Shown here: positions 9,535-18,948 of the stretch, one piece after another
Layout: each line of letters starts with the position of its first letter
How positions within the stretch are numbered: position 1 is the first letter of the stretch
Program-made: the position numbers and the translations under genes
Assembly (NCBI RefSeq): GCF_037963835.1
Contig: NZ_CP150145.1
Coordinates: 5,146,001 to 5,210,000 of the forward strand
DNA from: Paenibacillus sp. FSL H8-0332
GTDB taxonomy: Bacteria; Bacillota; Bacilli; Paenibacillales; Paenibacillaceae
Reading direction: 5' to 3'
Length of the DNA: 64,000 nt
The notes under the pieces: model-generated
What the model was told of the DNA's origin: nothing
The model's database searches: none
Seen by the model: the letters and a program-made list of their open reading frames with translations, nothing else

Positions 9535-10419
9535 CTACTTGAGGGAACCGACCATGACACCTTTTTCGAAGTATTTCTGGAAGAAAGGATACATTACAAG
9601 AAGCGGTAGACTGGAGACTACGATGGCTGCATACTTCATCAATTCGGACAATCGTGCTAACTCAGCCTGTTCCTTAATAGAAGAGACAATATTCGGATCA
9701 ACCTTGTTCAGAATCAGAATACGCCGAAGTACGAGCTGTAGCGGATATTTATCTTGATTCTCCAAGTAGATCAGAGATTGAAAGAAATCGTTCCAGTGAC
9801 CCACGAAAGCATATAACGCAAGGACAAACACGATAGGCTTGGAAAGCGGTATGATAATGCTAAAGAAAATTGTGAAATCCGAGGCACCGTCAATCTTAGC
9901 CGCTTCATTCATTTCCTTTGGCAAGCCCCGGAAGAACGTACGGGCCAGAATAATGTTCCAGACGCTCACTGCACCCGGGATCACGAGCGCCCAGATGGTA
10001 TCAAGCATGCCCAGACTCTTCACCACGAGATAAGTCGGGATCAGACCACCGCCAAAGAACATGGTGATAATGAAAAGCGTCATAATCACTTTTCTTCCTA
10101 CGAAGTCGTCGAGCGCCAATGGATATCCTGCAAAGACGCAGACAGAAACCGTTATCACTGTGAAAACGGAGGAATATAGCAACGCGTTCAGAAATCCACC
10201 AATGATTTTGTCATCCGATAAAATCATTCTATATCCCTCAAGGCTATAATCTGACAAGTCGAAGGATAACCCCTTATTCAGAAGTGCCGTCGGTTCCATG
10301 AACGAAGCCACGACCATATAAATCAGCGGACCAATAATCGCTACAACGAGGAGAACTAGCAGGGTGAAGATAACACCGAGCACGACCTTGTCCATCTTAG
10401 TTGGTTTAATACTGTCCAT
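9535..10419 (-). CDS. ABC transporter permease (LplC/YtcP-like)
   Basis: A 294-residue membrane protein with about six membrane segments and the EAA loop NEAAKIDGASDFTIFFSIII (about residues 180-200). It ends in the EKGVMVGSLKG-like tail typical of the LplC/YtcP permeases. AAAGGAG lies six bases before the ATG. It lies 14 bp after the partner permease at 10434. Confidence 0.92.
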   Translation of the reverse strand: MDSIKPTKMDKVVLGVIFTLLVLLVVAIIGPLIYMVVASFMEPTALLNKGLSFDLSDYSLEGYRMILSDDKIIGGFLNALLYSSVFTVITVSVCVFAGYPLALDDFVGRKVIMTLFIITMFFGGGLIPTYLVVKSLGMLDTIWALVIPGAVSVWNIILARTFFRGLPKEMNEAAKIDGASDFTIFFSIIIPLSKPIVFVLALYAFVGHWNDFFQSLIYLENQDKYPLQLVLRRILILNKVDPNIVSSIKEQAELARLSELMKYAAIVVSSLPLLVMYPFFQKYFEKGVMVGSLK

Positions 10420-10433
10420 GATGATCTCCTTTC

Positions 10434-11399
10434 CTATACAATTCCATCACCATCGTTAACCCGTTTCACGATAAAATTCACCGTAAACAGCATAATGAGG
10501 TTAATGACGGTGTTAAACAATTCCACGGCAGCGGAGAACGAATAGTTCGCCTGCTGGAAGCCGATCCGATAGACATAAGTACTGATTACATCCGATTTCT
10601 CCATGTTCATTTCGTTCCACATCAGAATGGCTTTGTCACCGCCGCCGGCCATAATACCGCCTGCCGCGAGAATGATCATAATCGCAATAACCGGCCTGAT
10701 CGTTGGTAAATCGATATGCCGGATACGCTGAAGCAGGCTTGCACCGTCAAGTGTCGCCGCATTGTGCAGTTCCGGATCTACACCGGCCAATGCAGCCACA
10801 TAGATAATGGATGACCATCCAGCACCCTGCCAGATGCCCGAGAGGATATACATCGGACGGAAATATTCCGGTTCTGACATGAACGAGAGCGGCATCCCGC
10901 CAAAGGCCACCACTAATTTATTGACCGGGCCTGTCGGAGAGAATAAGACAAAGAGCATACCCACAACAACAACAACAGAAATGAAGTTCGGCGCATATAA
11001 GAACAATTGAATGTTCTTTTTCATCGCGGCCTTGCGTACCTGATTCAACATTAATGCCAGAATAATCGGCACCGGGAATCCCAGTAAAAGACCGTAAATG
11101 TTCAACTGAAGTGTATTGAATAACAATTGCTCGAAATTGGGTGCATTAAAGAATCGTTCGAAGTGATGAAACCCAACCCAGTCACTCCCCAAAATACCCT
11201 TGCGAAAGCTGTAGTCTTTAAAAGCGATCAGAACACCATACATAGGGAGATATTTAAAAATAATAGTCAATACGACTGCGGGAAGCACAAAAAGGTAAAG
11301 CCAATAATTGTTCTTGATATACCTGAGTTTCTCCATAAGTCCTATGCGATTCCGGGCTTCCGGTCTTTTATTTTGTGTAATTCCAGAAGTTTGTTGCAA
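10434..11399 (-). CDS. ABC transporter permease (LplB/YteP-like)
   Basis: A 321-residue membrane protein with the PMYGVLIAFKDYSFRKGI signature of the LplB/YteP permeases and an EAA-like loop (NAATLDGASLLQRIRHIDLP). The TTG at 11397-11399 is taken as start because GGGGGAGGAG lies five bases before it and the length then matches the family. The frame is open upstream for 31 more codons, but no ribosome binding site is seen there. It is the first gene of the operon that runs to the fructokinase. Confidence 0.88.
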   Translation of the reverse strand: MQQTSGITQNKRPEARNRIGLMEKLRYIKNNYWLYLFVLPAVVLTIIFKYLPMYGVLIAFKDYSFRKGILGSDWVGFHHFERFFNAPNFEQLLFNTLQLNIYGLLLGFPVPIILALMLNQVRKAAMKKNIQLFLYAPNFISVVVVVGMLFVLFSPTGPVNKLVVAFGGMPLSFMSEPEYFRPMYILSGIWQGAGWSSIIYVAALAGVDPELHNAATLDGASLLQRIRHIDLPTIRPVIAIMIILAAGGIMAGGGDKAILMWNEMNMEKSDVISTYVYRIGFQQANYSFSAAVELFNTVINLIMLFTVNFIVKRVNDGDGIV

Positions 11400-11507
11400 C
11401 TTCTCCTCCCCCTCAATACTCATTTGCAAAACATAAATGTGATTTTGGATACTTCTCGCGCGAAAGTAAGTGCTTCCATAAGTCACTGTCAACGGCTTAG
11501 CAAATTC

Positions 11508-11536
11508 AATTTACAACATCACGATTACTTCGTCAA
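11508..11536 (-). promoter_or_regulatory. Promoter of the permease-GH32-fructokinase operon
   Basis: On the minus strand TTGACG (11531-11536) and TAAATT (11508-11513) are 17 bp apart, which fits a sigma-A promoter. The predicted transcript starts about 100 nt before the TTG start of the permease gene. Confidence 0.6.
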
Positions 11537-11552
11537 GACTTTTCATGAATAA

Positions 11553-11774
11553 AAAAGTAAACATATGCACACAACAAAACACTATTTTATTTTATTAACG
11601 TAAAATTCATTGGTTTTCCAGCATTAAACAATGAAATAATAGCTTTTTTATTATGAAAAACCCATAACCAGGTGAATGTTCATCGTCCACTTTTATTGTT
11701 CATTTGTTTACTTTTGCACAAATTGTAAACCGTATTAATCTTTCTTTTTACTTTTTCTTCTATTGTTCATTTGT
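11553..11774. promoter_or_regulatory. Repeats between divergent promoters, candidate LacI-type operators
   Basis: The AT-rich region between the operon and its regulator holds an 11-bp inverted pair (AAAAGTAAACA at 11553-11563 and TGTTTACTTTT at 11705-11715) and an exact 14-bp direct repeat (TATTGTTCATTTGT at 11694-11707 and 11761-11774). Their place near both promoters makes them candidate binding sites for the regulator at 11860. Function is inferred. Confidence 0.4.
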
Positions 11775-11784
11775 AACAATTAAG

Positions 11785-11813
11785 TTGACAATTTCATTAA
11801 TTTGTACTACGAT
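11785..11813 (+). promoter_or_regulatory. Promoter of the LacI-type regulator gene
   Basis: TTGACA (11785-11790) and TACGAT (11808-11813) are separated by 17 bp, about 45 bp before the TTG start of the regulator. The 14-bp direct repeat ends 11 bp upstream of the -35 box. Confidence 0.65.
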
Positions 11814-11859
11814 TATTTTGGTCAAGAATGCAATACTTCTGCTAAAGGAGCCCTTCTCT

Positions 11860-12900
11860 TTGAACAAAGAAAAAGTAACCATTCAAGATATAGCCGATTC
11901 GCTTGGACTTTCTAGGAATACTGTATCCAAAGCATTAAATAATAATCCCTCTATACCGGATGAGACACGCAGTAAAGTGGTTAGGAAAGCTATCGATATG
12001 AATTACAAGCAGTTCGCCTTGTTCGAACAAGAAGGCACTCCTGCCAAAAAAACCGGTAATATCGCCCTGCTTACAGCAAATATGCCGAACAATTCACATT
12101 TTGGCACATCACTGCTAAGCGGCCTCGAACAAAAAATCAGCTCCGAAGGCTTTAATTTGTCGATACATATCGTACGGGAGAATGAACTCGATTCGTCGGC
12201 TCTTCCTGTCAATTTCGACAAAAGTAAAGTAGATGGCATTGTCTGTATCGAATTGTTCGACAAGAGCTACTCGGAGTTTATTACGTCATTCGGGATCCCG
12301 ACATTATTCATTGACGCTTCAGCAGAACTGACGTTTTCTGAGATGAAGGCAGATCTACTGCTGATGGAGAACATTCATAGTACTTCCAGTCTCACGAAGA
12401 AGCTCATTGATGAAGGAATTACGGAGATCGGGTTTATCGGCGATTCCCGCCATTGCATGAGCTTCAACGAGCGTTGGGACGGGTTCACCAAAGCCATGAA
12501 TGCCGCCCGGATTGATCTTGATGAATCCTTCTGCATTCTCGAAGACGACCGGTATATCGCTGACTATATGTGGCTTAAGCAGCGACTAGCAAGCATGACG
12601 AATCTTCCACCCGCGTTCGTATGCGCCAATGACTACATTGCGATTAATGCCATTCGAATCTTAAAGGACCTGAATATTCAAATTCCTGGTGAGGTTAGAG
12701 TCTGCGGATTCGATAATTCCCCGGAGTCGCGAATCGTCGAACCCCACTTGACCACCGTTCATATCCACCGGTCCGAAATGGGCTTCCTTGCCGCCGAGAT
12801 GCTTCTGTCCAAAATCGAAAACCCCGGCAGACCTCCACTGGTTACGCATGTGAAGACCATGCCGGTTTTCCGTCAATCGACGGGGCATGAGGAGTATTGA
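11860..12900 (+). CDS. LacI-family transcriptional regulator
   Basis: A 346-residue regulator. The N-terminal helix-turn-helix reads TIQDIADSLGLSRNTVSKAL (about residues 6-26), followed by the hinge and a periplasmic-binding-protein-like sugar domain ending in the usual VRVCGFDNSPESRIVEPHLT segment. TTG 11860 is chosen because AAAGGAG lies nine bases upstream and the helix-turn-helix starts right after it. The gene is divergent from the fructan operon and is its likely local regulator, responding to a sugar or sugar phosphate. Confidence 0.92.
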   Translation: MNKEKVTIQDIADSLGLSRNTVSKALNNNPSIPDETRSKVVRKAIDMNYKQFALFEQEGTPAKKTGNIALLTANMPNNSHFGTSLLSGLEQKISSEGFNLSIHIVRENELDSSALPVNFDKSKVDGIVCIELFDKSYSEFITSFGIPTLFIDASAELTFSEMKADLLLMENIHSTSSLTKKLIDEGITEIGFIGDSRHCMSFNERWDGFTKAMNAARIDLDESFCILEDDRYIADYMWLKQRLASMTNLPPAFVCANDYIAINAIRILKDLNIQIPGEVRVCGFDNSPESRIVEPHLTTVHIHRSEMGFLAAEMLLSKIENPGRPPLVTHVKTMPVFRQSTGHEEY

Positions 12901-12918
12901 ATGTGTCGTAAAGCTTAA

Positions 12919-12965
12919 AACAAGGAACCCTTCCAGCAAATGCTATGCTGAAAGGGTTCCTTGTT
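12919..12965. terminator. Bidirectional terminator
   Basis: Arms AACAAGGAACCCTT and AAGGGTTCCTTGTT (with further pairing CAGCA/TGCTG inside) form a long hairpin with A-runs and T-runs on both sides. It lies between the convergent regulator and GH95 genes and can serve both. Confidence 0.9.
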
Positions 12966-12994
12966 TTTGATTCCATGCAGCAACTAGCCGCTGC

Positions 12995-15706
12995 CTACAA
13001 TTGAAACGCCACCGTAACCTCGGTACCTTCACTAAGTGTTAATTGAATGTATTTCCCGCGTAAGTCCTGTTGTACATCCGCTCTACCCCCGTTGATCTTG
13101 GCCTCAGTCCAAGATAGTCCTGCCCTTATTCGGATGGCATTCTCATTCTTGCTGGAACGTAGTACTACATGCACCGTTTTGGCGGTAAGATTCCAGGATA
13201 ATGCCTTGACTTCGACCCAGGTTCTGGCCATAAGCCCATGTATAGAACCCTTTGTCCAATCGGAAGGCAAAGCCGGAAGGACCTCTATTTCACCCGTATT
13301 CGAGAATAGCAGCGCTTCATTAATGGCTCCCACAGTACCGAAGGAGGTATCCGTGCAATAACAATTACATCTTCTGTTTGAATCATGATCTGTCATTAAG
13401 GAGCTGTAATAACCCGCATCCCTCATCATGGGAAGAAGTGCCGCGAGCACTCCGTCACCATTGTTCAGCCTGGCTTGAACTAGCGCCTTATGCATCCAAC
13501 CATGCCCGGCGGTATCGTCGGCAGTATTAAATCGTTCTCTATTGTCAACCGCAATCTTTGCAGCCCGCTTTAACTCCGGATCGGTTTGTGTTTCATAGGC
13601 TGGCCATGCCACATAGAGATGGCTCAAATGCCGATGATTGTTATTTTCCGTGTAATCACTCATGGCCCATTCGCGCAAAGCACCATCATAGTCATATTTA
13701 TAATCCGGCAGCAACCCAAGCAATGCGGTCCACTTAGCTATGGCTGTCTCATAACCATCGCGCTTGACTGCCTTTTCCAGGGAGATAACCATAGATAGAC
13801 CATCCCGTGCAGCTGAAATGTCCATGGTGGCATTCGCCGTGATTGTGCTGTTATATCCGATGGGGTGATTCTCTGGAGAATATGTGGGAATAATCAGGTA
13901 TTTCTCTCCTGAATGCAAAGTCTTTTTGTCATCCTGGTAGCATGCCTTGCCGTTGACGTCCATGTAATATTCCGGTGTGCAGAGCTGCTGCCAAAAGTTT
14001 GCCTGCTTGGTAAGCAAGGGAAGCAGAATATCCTCTGCAAGATCCAGATAGCCTTTGTCCAACAGCTGTGTGAACTCCTCATCACTCATGCCTCCATCTT
14101 GTACACTCAGGATGGTCTGTAGTTCATGAATGCGCATATTCTCATGCAGCGGTATCTTTTGGTTGCCGTAACACTGCCAGTATTCATAGATGGGCAGAAG
14201 GCACCAGCTTGCCCCAGCGTTCCAGTATTCGAACGGATAATCATTGTCATATTCCACATGCATCCCGCGGTCGCCGTCAGAGTTAACGGAAACCTGCAGT
14301 GCATCGTGCATCCCGTACGCCATCCGCGCATTGTATTCAAAGTCGGGAGTGTTTCTCAGGAAAAATGTAATATATCCGAGCTGTGCTTGCGTTAAATGGC
14401 CTGTATTCATGGAAGCAACCTGCAGGTTCACATTAGCATCAAGCGTATAAATACCACGCCAGCCAGGATTCCACTCCCCGGTCCACATTCCATATAAGCG
14501 TGGTGCACTGGTACCGCTGCAACAGATCATGGCATACCGTCCCTGGTTATACACCTGCTCCAGAAAAGCATGATTGACTCTTTCCGGAGTTGATTTTTGC
14601 GTAGTGATTAAGGTCTGGTTGTCTGAATTTTTGTAGTGCTCATCGCCATCAATACTGAAGCTCACTGCATTAAACTCTGCTGAATGCTTCCTCGCATGGG
14701 CTGCCAGAGCCGCATCATAATTGAATTGACCGTCTGAGGCCAAATATTTGTGCACAACCGCATTGATATCTTGATAGAGCTGGTCTACGATATTGTATTG
14801 TGTCATTTCAGCAAATTCTTCGATTCTTCCCATAGAATGAGTTCTGCTTGAGCGCGTAATTAAATATACGGCATCAGCGTTCATAATCTGAATTACCGGA
14901 TTGGGTTCTCGCCCAACATTGATCCGTTCATGACTGCCAGCCATCAGCATTCTCGTCCGGGTTCCGTTGACAACAACAATTTGAGTCAAGCCGGCATATC
15001 CGCCGTAAGCTAGTTCACTTCCCTGATACACAGGATAGTGTGCAACCTGGGCGAGATAATTCGCACCGGAGTCCACCAGCTTCTTATATTGCAGCTCCTT
15101 CAGCTCGATATGGCCTTCGTTCGCTCCGCTTATTGTGGAGATGTCATCAATGGAGAGGGTTAGATTAATTTTTGTGCCTATAGAAGATGCTGTGATCTTG
15201 GTAAAAGTCACATTATCCTCACGGGACGTAAAGGAGGTGCGGACCCATTCCCCATTCTCATCGCTGTAGCGTATCCCAGTCTCTGCTGTTTCATAATTCG
15301 TCCATCTCTCATAACCACTCAGACTTCCTTGGGAAGGTATACTGAACCGGAGTTGGTGTCCAGGATGGTAGCTATAATAGAAGGTTCTTCTCCTTGTGGC
15401 TCCGGTTTTATTCGTAACCTTCCATTTATCGTTCTGCTTAAAAACATTCTGTCTGGCATCAGCCAGCTGCTCCGTCAATTCTTCCGGAATCACTCTTGGA
15501 TCCTTGGAAGGATAGTTAAAGGACATATTCTGAAAAATAAAACTGTCCGTATACGGCGAACCTGAAGTAATATATCCGTTCTCCCCGTTTCCGCTAACCA
15601 TCCCCTCCCGCCATGCATTTCCGGGATTAACAGCGGGTACTTCCGTGTAGGCGTTCGCATAATTTCCTTTCTTATACAAGCGTATTGTTTCAGGTAAACT
15701 GGTCAT
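12995..15706 (-). CDS. GH95-like glycoside hydrolase
   Basis: A 903-residue enzyme without a signal peptide. The N-terminal beta-sandwich contains GNGENGYITSGSPYTDSF. The (alpha/alpha)6 barrel contains the DTAGHGWMHKALVQARLNNG region, and the C-terminal sheet reads LPALPSDWTKGSIHGLMAR. This pattern fits family GH95, which includes alpha-L-fucosidases and alpha-galactosidases; the exact sugar cannot be set here. AGGAGGAG precedes the ATG. It is divergent from an AraC regulator, its likely activator, and convergent with the LacI gene. Confidence 0.8.
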   Translation of the reverse strand: MTSLPETIRLYKKGNYANAYTEVPAVNPGNAWREGMVSGNGENGYITSGSPYTDSFIFQNMSFNYPSKDPRVIPEELTEQLADARQNVFKQNDKWKVTNKTGATRRRTFYYSYHPGHQLRFSIPSQGSLSGYERWTNYETAETGIRYSDENGEWVRTSFTSREDNVTFTKITASSIGTKINLTLSIDDISTISGANEGHIELKELQYKKLVDSGANYLAQVAHYPVYQGSELAYGGYAGLTQIVVVNGTRTRMLMAGSHERINVGREPNPVIQIMNADAVYLITRSSRTHSMGRIEEFAEMTQYNIVDQLYQDINAVVHKYLASDGQFNYDAALAAHARKHSAEFNAVSFSIDGDEHYKNSDNQTLITTQKSTPERVNHAFLEQVYNQGRYAMICCSGTSAPRLYGMWTGEWNPGWRGIYTLDANVNLQVASMNTGHLTQAQLGYITFFLRNTPDFEYNARMAYGMHDALQVSVNSDGDRGMHVEYDNDYPFEYWNAGASWCLLPIYEYWQCYGNQKIPLHENMRIHELQTILSVQDGGMSDEEFTQLLDKGYLDLAEDILLPLLTKQANFWQQLCTPEYYMDVNGKACYQDDKKTLHSGEKYLIIPTYSPENHPIGYNSTITANATMDISAARDGLSMVISLEKAVKRDGYETAIAKWTALLGLLPDYKYDYDGALREWAMSDYTENNNHRHLSHLYVAWPAYETQTDPELKRAAKIAVDNRERFNTADDTAGHGWMHKALVQARLNNGDGVLAALLPMMRDAGYYSSLMTDHDSNRRCNCYCTDTSFGTVGAINEALLFSNTGEIEVLPALPSDWTKGSIHGLMARTWVEVKALSWNLTAKTVHVVLRSSKNENAIRIRAGLSWTEAKINGGRADVQQDLRGKYIQLTLSEGTEVTVAFQL

Positions 15707-15859
15707 AAGGTCTCCTCCTGATCTGTTTGGGCTGCAGTTATTAACATTACGCCGAATTTCAGTAATAATTATATCAATCGAGACTGGGATTCGTTATCCT
15801 GAGAGATGACAAGGAAGAGGGAAGCATGTCGCATTTTTACAAGGGGAGAGTTAGATCGC

Positions 15860-16744
15860 ATGAAATTACCTCATATTAACACCGGAAATCTGGATATCAA
15901 GCTGACTCTTGGCGCAGTAGTATTGAACGTATTGTATGTTAGGTTCGGGTATTTCCACAGTCCTATGCCTGAACACAGCCATAGCCAGGGAAGCTACGAG
16001 CTGCATTTTATTCCAACCGGCCAAGGTATTCTGAATGCACAAGGAAACCGTTACGCAATCACACCCGGCACGTTATTTGTAACCGGTCCAGATGTCGTTC
16101 ACGAGCAGATTCCGGATCTGGAAGACCCGATGGCGGAATACTGCATTTTCTTTGAGATATTGCCCAGCAATTCCATATCGCCGAATGTCAAACGTTCCTC
16201 CGCAAGCGAGCCGTCTCTCCCCGAATTGTTGGTATCCACCCCCTTCTGGATTGGGCAGGAGGATGGAAAAACGCTCAAATTGTTCCAAATGCTTGCTGAA
16301 GAGCTTTCCCTTCAACAAATCGGCGTCCATCATATGGCGACCAACATTCTTGAGATGATTGTCATTTGTTTGTTAAGACATTACAGCGAGAATCACACGA
16401 CCCTACCGTCCCTTCCACTGAAGACTCTGGATGACAGCAGACTGCTTATGATTGAGAACAGCTTTTTATACCGCTACAGCTCCATCAGCCTGCAACAGCT
16501 TGCTAACGAACTGGGGCTAAGCACAAGACAGACCGAACGAATGGTTCATAAGCAATACGGCATGTCCTTCAAAGATAAGAAGCTGCAAGCACGAATGGTC
16601 GCCGCTTCAAGGCTTCTACTCTCAACGGAAACCTCCATCGGCCTAATCGCAGCACAAGTCGGTTTCGCAACACCGGAACAATTCAGTAATGTATTCAAAA
16701 AATATTTTGGAATGACAGCCACTGCATACAAAAGGAGGCGTTGA
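15860..16744 (+). CDS. AraC-family transcriptional regulator
   Basis: A 294-residue regulator with an N-terminal cupin-like sensor domain (PEHSHSQGSYELHFIPTGQG) and a C-terminal double helix-turn-helix (ISLQQLANELGLSTRQTERM and IGLIAAQVGFATPEQFSNVF). ATG 15860 is preferred because AAGGGGAG lies upstream; an open extension of 18 codons has no good site. Divergent orientation to the GH95 gene suggests it controls that gene in response to a sugar. Confidence 0.88.
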   Translation: MKLPHINTGNLDIKLTLGAVVLNVLYVRFGYFHSPMPEHSHSQGSYELHFIPTGQGILNAQGNRYAITPGTLFVTGPDVVHEQIPDLEDPMAEYCIFFEILPSNSISPNVKRSSASEPSLPELLVSTPFWIGQEDGKTLKLFQMLAEELSLQQIGVHHMATNILEMIVICLLRHYSENHTTLPSLPLKTLDDSRLLMIENSFLYRYSSISLQQLANELGLSTRQTERMVHKQYGMSFKDKKLQARMVAASRLLLSTETSIGLIAAQVGFATPEQFSNVFKKYFGMTATAYKRRR

Positions 16745-16804
16745 AACGAAGCTAACACCAGTTAGATTACAGCATTCTTCGAATGATTTAGCATCTCCAC
16801 CGGT

Positions 16805-16913
16805 TTCATTCCTGTACAAAGATGCCCTTTATCTCTTCAATGAATTACAGTTTTCGTCTCCTGCTTAATTCGATTCTTCATTTACATTATCTTTTTTCAG
16901 TTCTGTACTAGAG
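16805..16913 (+). repeat. Degenerate copy of the 3' end of the gene at 26477 (left island repeat)
   Basis: This stretch matches 26644-26812 closely, including the tail of the gene at 26477 and its downstream spacer (shared GATGCCCTTTAT and TCTTCAATGAATTACAG). It lacks the 60 bp that correspond to 26657-26716. No open frame of useful length remains. The copy is continued on the far side of the group II intron by the terminator and tRNA-Leu remnant at 18838-18948, so the intron split an older duplicate of the tRNA-Leu locus. Confidence 0.85.
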
Positions 16914-18837
16914 TAAAGGGCTGGTGTAACCCAGCCCCTCCTCATCAAACCGTACGTGAGGTTTTCCCTCATACGGCTTTCCGATGTTCGTCATTCATGG
17001 GCATGCAGATTACAATAGCGTTTTGAGTCCACACTTATTGGCCATATACTTGACCTCCGGGAATACACTCATCCATCTCCTCCGGTGTCTCTTCTTTGCA
17101 TACCACCGGGTGAAACGCTGCAAAATATACCAATCCAGTTTGGCTAACCTCTTTTGGCTGTAGTTCGTGTAGTAATAATTTCTCCATCCCTGTATCTTTG
17201 GATTGAGCCATTCCACGTGTTCCTCAAACGATTTCCAGCGCATTCCGGGCGGGGCTAATCTGTCTTTGACCACGCCTCGGATTCGTTCCTCTGCTTTCTT
17301 CGTTAGCCACTGCTGAGTGGTATAGTACACCTTTCCTTGAGAGGTTTCTGCTTTTGTTTTCCGGTGATGCATCCCTAAGAAGTCGAAGCCTTCGTCTCCT
17401 GTCCATAAGCCGACGATGCGGGTTTTAGTTGGATGTAGGGTGAGCTCCAGACGTTCCATAATTCTGCGTATGAGTTCATACGCATGTTCGGCGTCCTTTT
17501 TCGTTTTACAGACCACCACTAGATCGTCTGCATACCTTGTCAACTCTCGTACTCCACTTCCGTGTTTCTCCCACATTCGGTCAAAGTAGTTCAGATAGAT
17601 ATTTGCCAGAAGCGGAGAAATCACTCCACCTTGCGGTGTGCCTAAATCGGTTCGCCTTACGTTTCCTTCTTCCATAACCCCCGCGTGAAGCCACTTACGT
17701 ATGAGTTTCAAGATCCGCCTGTCATTGATGCGCATTTGGATCAACTTCATGAGCTTCTCTTGATTAATGTTGTCAAAGTAGCCTTGGATATCGACGTCGA
17801 CTACCCAATTTCCTTTGCGGTTGCAGGCTTTCCGGATTCGCTCCAGCGCTCCTTTGGCACTTCGTTTCGGACGAAATCCGAAGGAGACTTCTTCGAAATC
17901 TGCTTCAAAGATCGGTTCAATAACGAGTTTGGTTGCCATCTGCACCACTCGGTCGCGCACGGTGGGGATGCCCAGCGGTCTTGGTTTCCCGTCTTTCTTT
18001 GGGATATAGTGCCGCCGTACAGGCTGTGGGTGGTAGTTACCATCCTTTAATGCTCGCTCGCAGTCTTTGAGAAATTGCACTTCTCCTTGTTTCTCAATAT
18101 CCGCCAGCGTCACCGCATCTACTCCGGCAGCCCCTTTGTTCGCTTTCACCCGTTTCCAGGCTTCGCATAGCACATCCCAGCGGTAGACTTTGTCGTACAG
18201 CGCATGGAATTTACGCTTGTTGTTCTCCTTGGCCGCATGACCTAGCTTTTCTTGGAGTTCTTGAACTTTTTCCTTGGGTGTCGTTAGCCTACTGGCATTC
18301 ACTCACTCGTACCTCCTCCAAAAAAACACAAACAAAGCAGGGCTCCTTCCCTACCTAAGGTTATGTTGTCCTTAGGTTCTTCGGTACTATGAGCCCCTCG
18401 GACTCCCTTCCCACAGACGGTTCACTTCGTCTTCTGGACTTATAGAGCGTCTCTTTACGGGTTCCTAAAAAAAAAAATTCTCCCGTGTGGGGGAGGGTCT
18501 CCCCAGTTCACTGCACTATCTTTCAATCCATGCCGTTCCCCTTACGCCGGAGGGTTCTTCACTGTTGTTCCAAGTTCTGCACAGTTTCCTTGGCCTTCGT
18601 CTATATTCACGAGACTCGGCATCCTCTTTTCCCCTTTGCAGGGCCTTTTTGACGACTCGGCAGGATTCACTTCATGTTGCGGCCTGGATTGTCGCTCGCC
18701 CTGTCTCAGACAGGTACTTTTGTCGATGCGCTTTTACACACAGATTTCGCCATGTGCAAGCATCCTAGCTACCAAGATGGCTTGGCCCCTCCTTGGGTTG
18801 GACTTTCACCAACTAGATAATGCGTGCCTCTGGGCAC
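16914..18837 (-). mobile_element. Group II intron (bacterial class C type) with maturase
   Basis: On the minus strand the element begins near 18837 with GTGCCCAG, the usual group II 5' end. A well-formed domain V lies at 16947-16979 (arms AAGCCGT and ACGGTTT, GAAAA-type loop), followed by a domain VI hairpin at about 16918-16938. The maturase gene lies inside domain IV. Flanking sequence is contiguous in the intact copy near 26812. The 5' end lies just behind the GCATTC/GAATGC terminator hairpin, the target habit of class C introns. The exact 3' boundary is uncertain by a few bases. Confidence 0.85.
17010..18302 (-). CDS. Group II intron reverse transcriptase/maturase
   Basis: A 430-residue LtrA-type protein. 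It has reverse-transcriptase motifs including RPLGIPTVRDRVVQMA, GFRPKRSA, GTPQGGVISPLLANIYL and the catalytic RYADDLVVV, then the maturase domain with NPKIQGWRNYYYTNYS. No HNH endonuclease domain follows, and the length fits class C maturases. The frame looks intact, so the element may still be mobile. Confidence 0.95.
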   Translation of the reverse strand: MNASRLTTPKEKVQELQEKLGHAAKENNKRKFHALYDKVYRWDVLCEAWKRVKANKGAAGVDAVTLADIEKQGEVQFLKDCERALKDGNYHPQPVRRHYIPKKDGKPRPLGIPTVRDRVVQMATKLVIEPIFEADFEEVSFGFRPKRSAKGALERIRKACNRKGNWVVDVDIQGYFDNINQEKLMKLIQMRINDRRILKLIRKWLHAGVMEEGNVRRTDLGTPQGGVISPLLANIYLNYFDRMWEKHGSGVRELTRYADDLVVVCKTKKDAEHAYELIRRIMERLELTLHPTKTRIVGLWTGDEGFDFLGMHHRKTKAETSQGKVYYTTQQWLTKKAEERIRGVVKDRLAPPGMRWKSFEEHVEWLNPKIQGWRNYYYTNYSQKRLAKLDWYILQRFTRWYAKKRHRRRWMSVFPEVKYMANKCGLKTLL

Positions 18838-18845
18838 GCTGTATA

Positions 18846-18872
18846 GAAAAGACGCATTCAGTTGAATGCGCC
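18846..18872 (-). terminator. Terminator copy of the decayed tRNA-Leu
   Basis: The hairpin GCGCATTCAACTGAATGCG followed by T-rich sequence on the minus strand matches the terminator of the intact tRNA-Leu at 26815-26843. The group II intron starts about nine bases behind it. Confidence 0.7.
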
Positions 18873-18890
18873 CTTCACTATGAATATGGA

Positions 18891-18948
18891 TGCCGAGGAC
18901 GGGGGTCGAACAAGTAATGTACTCACTTTCCGCAGGATTTTAAGTCTT
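18891..18948 (-). pseudogene. tRNA-Leu 3' part, remnant
   Basis: The 3' acceptor strand and the T-loop side (GTTCGACCCCCGTCCTCGGCA read on the minus strand up to the T-loop) and the anticodon region match tRNA-Leu at 26862-26947. The T-arm and variable-arm bases between have changed so the stems no longer pair, and nothing similar to the 5' half follows. It marks the left end of the island. Confidence 0.8.

Noticed and set aside
11490..11495. TTGACA at the far 5' end of the permease frame as a -35 box
   Set aside because: The matching -10 (TACTTT) is poor, and a better promoter (TTGACG-17-TAAATT) lies just upstream. The TTG there also lacks a ribosome binding site as a start.
18487..18917. 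Two plus-strand frames of 93 codons in the intron 5' part
   Set aside because: They lie opposite the ribozyme domains of the group II intron, and their residues match no protein.
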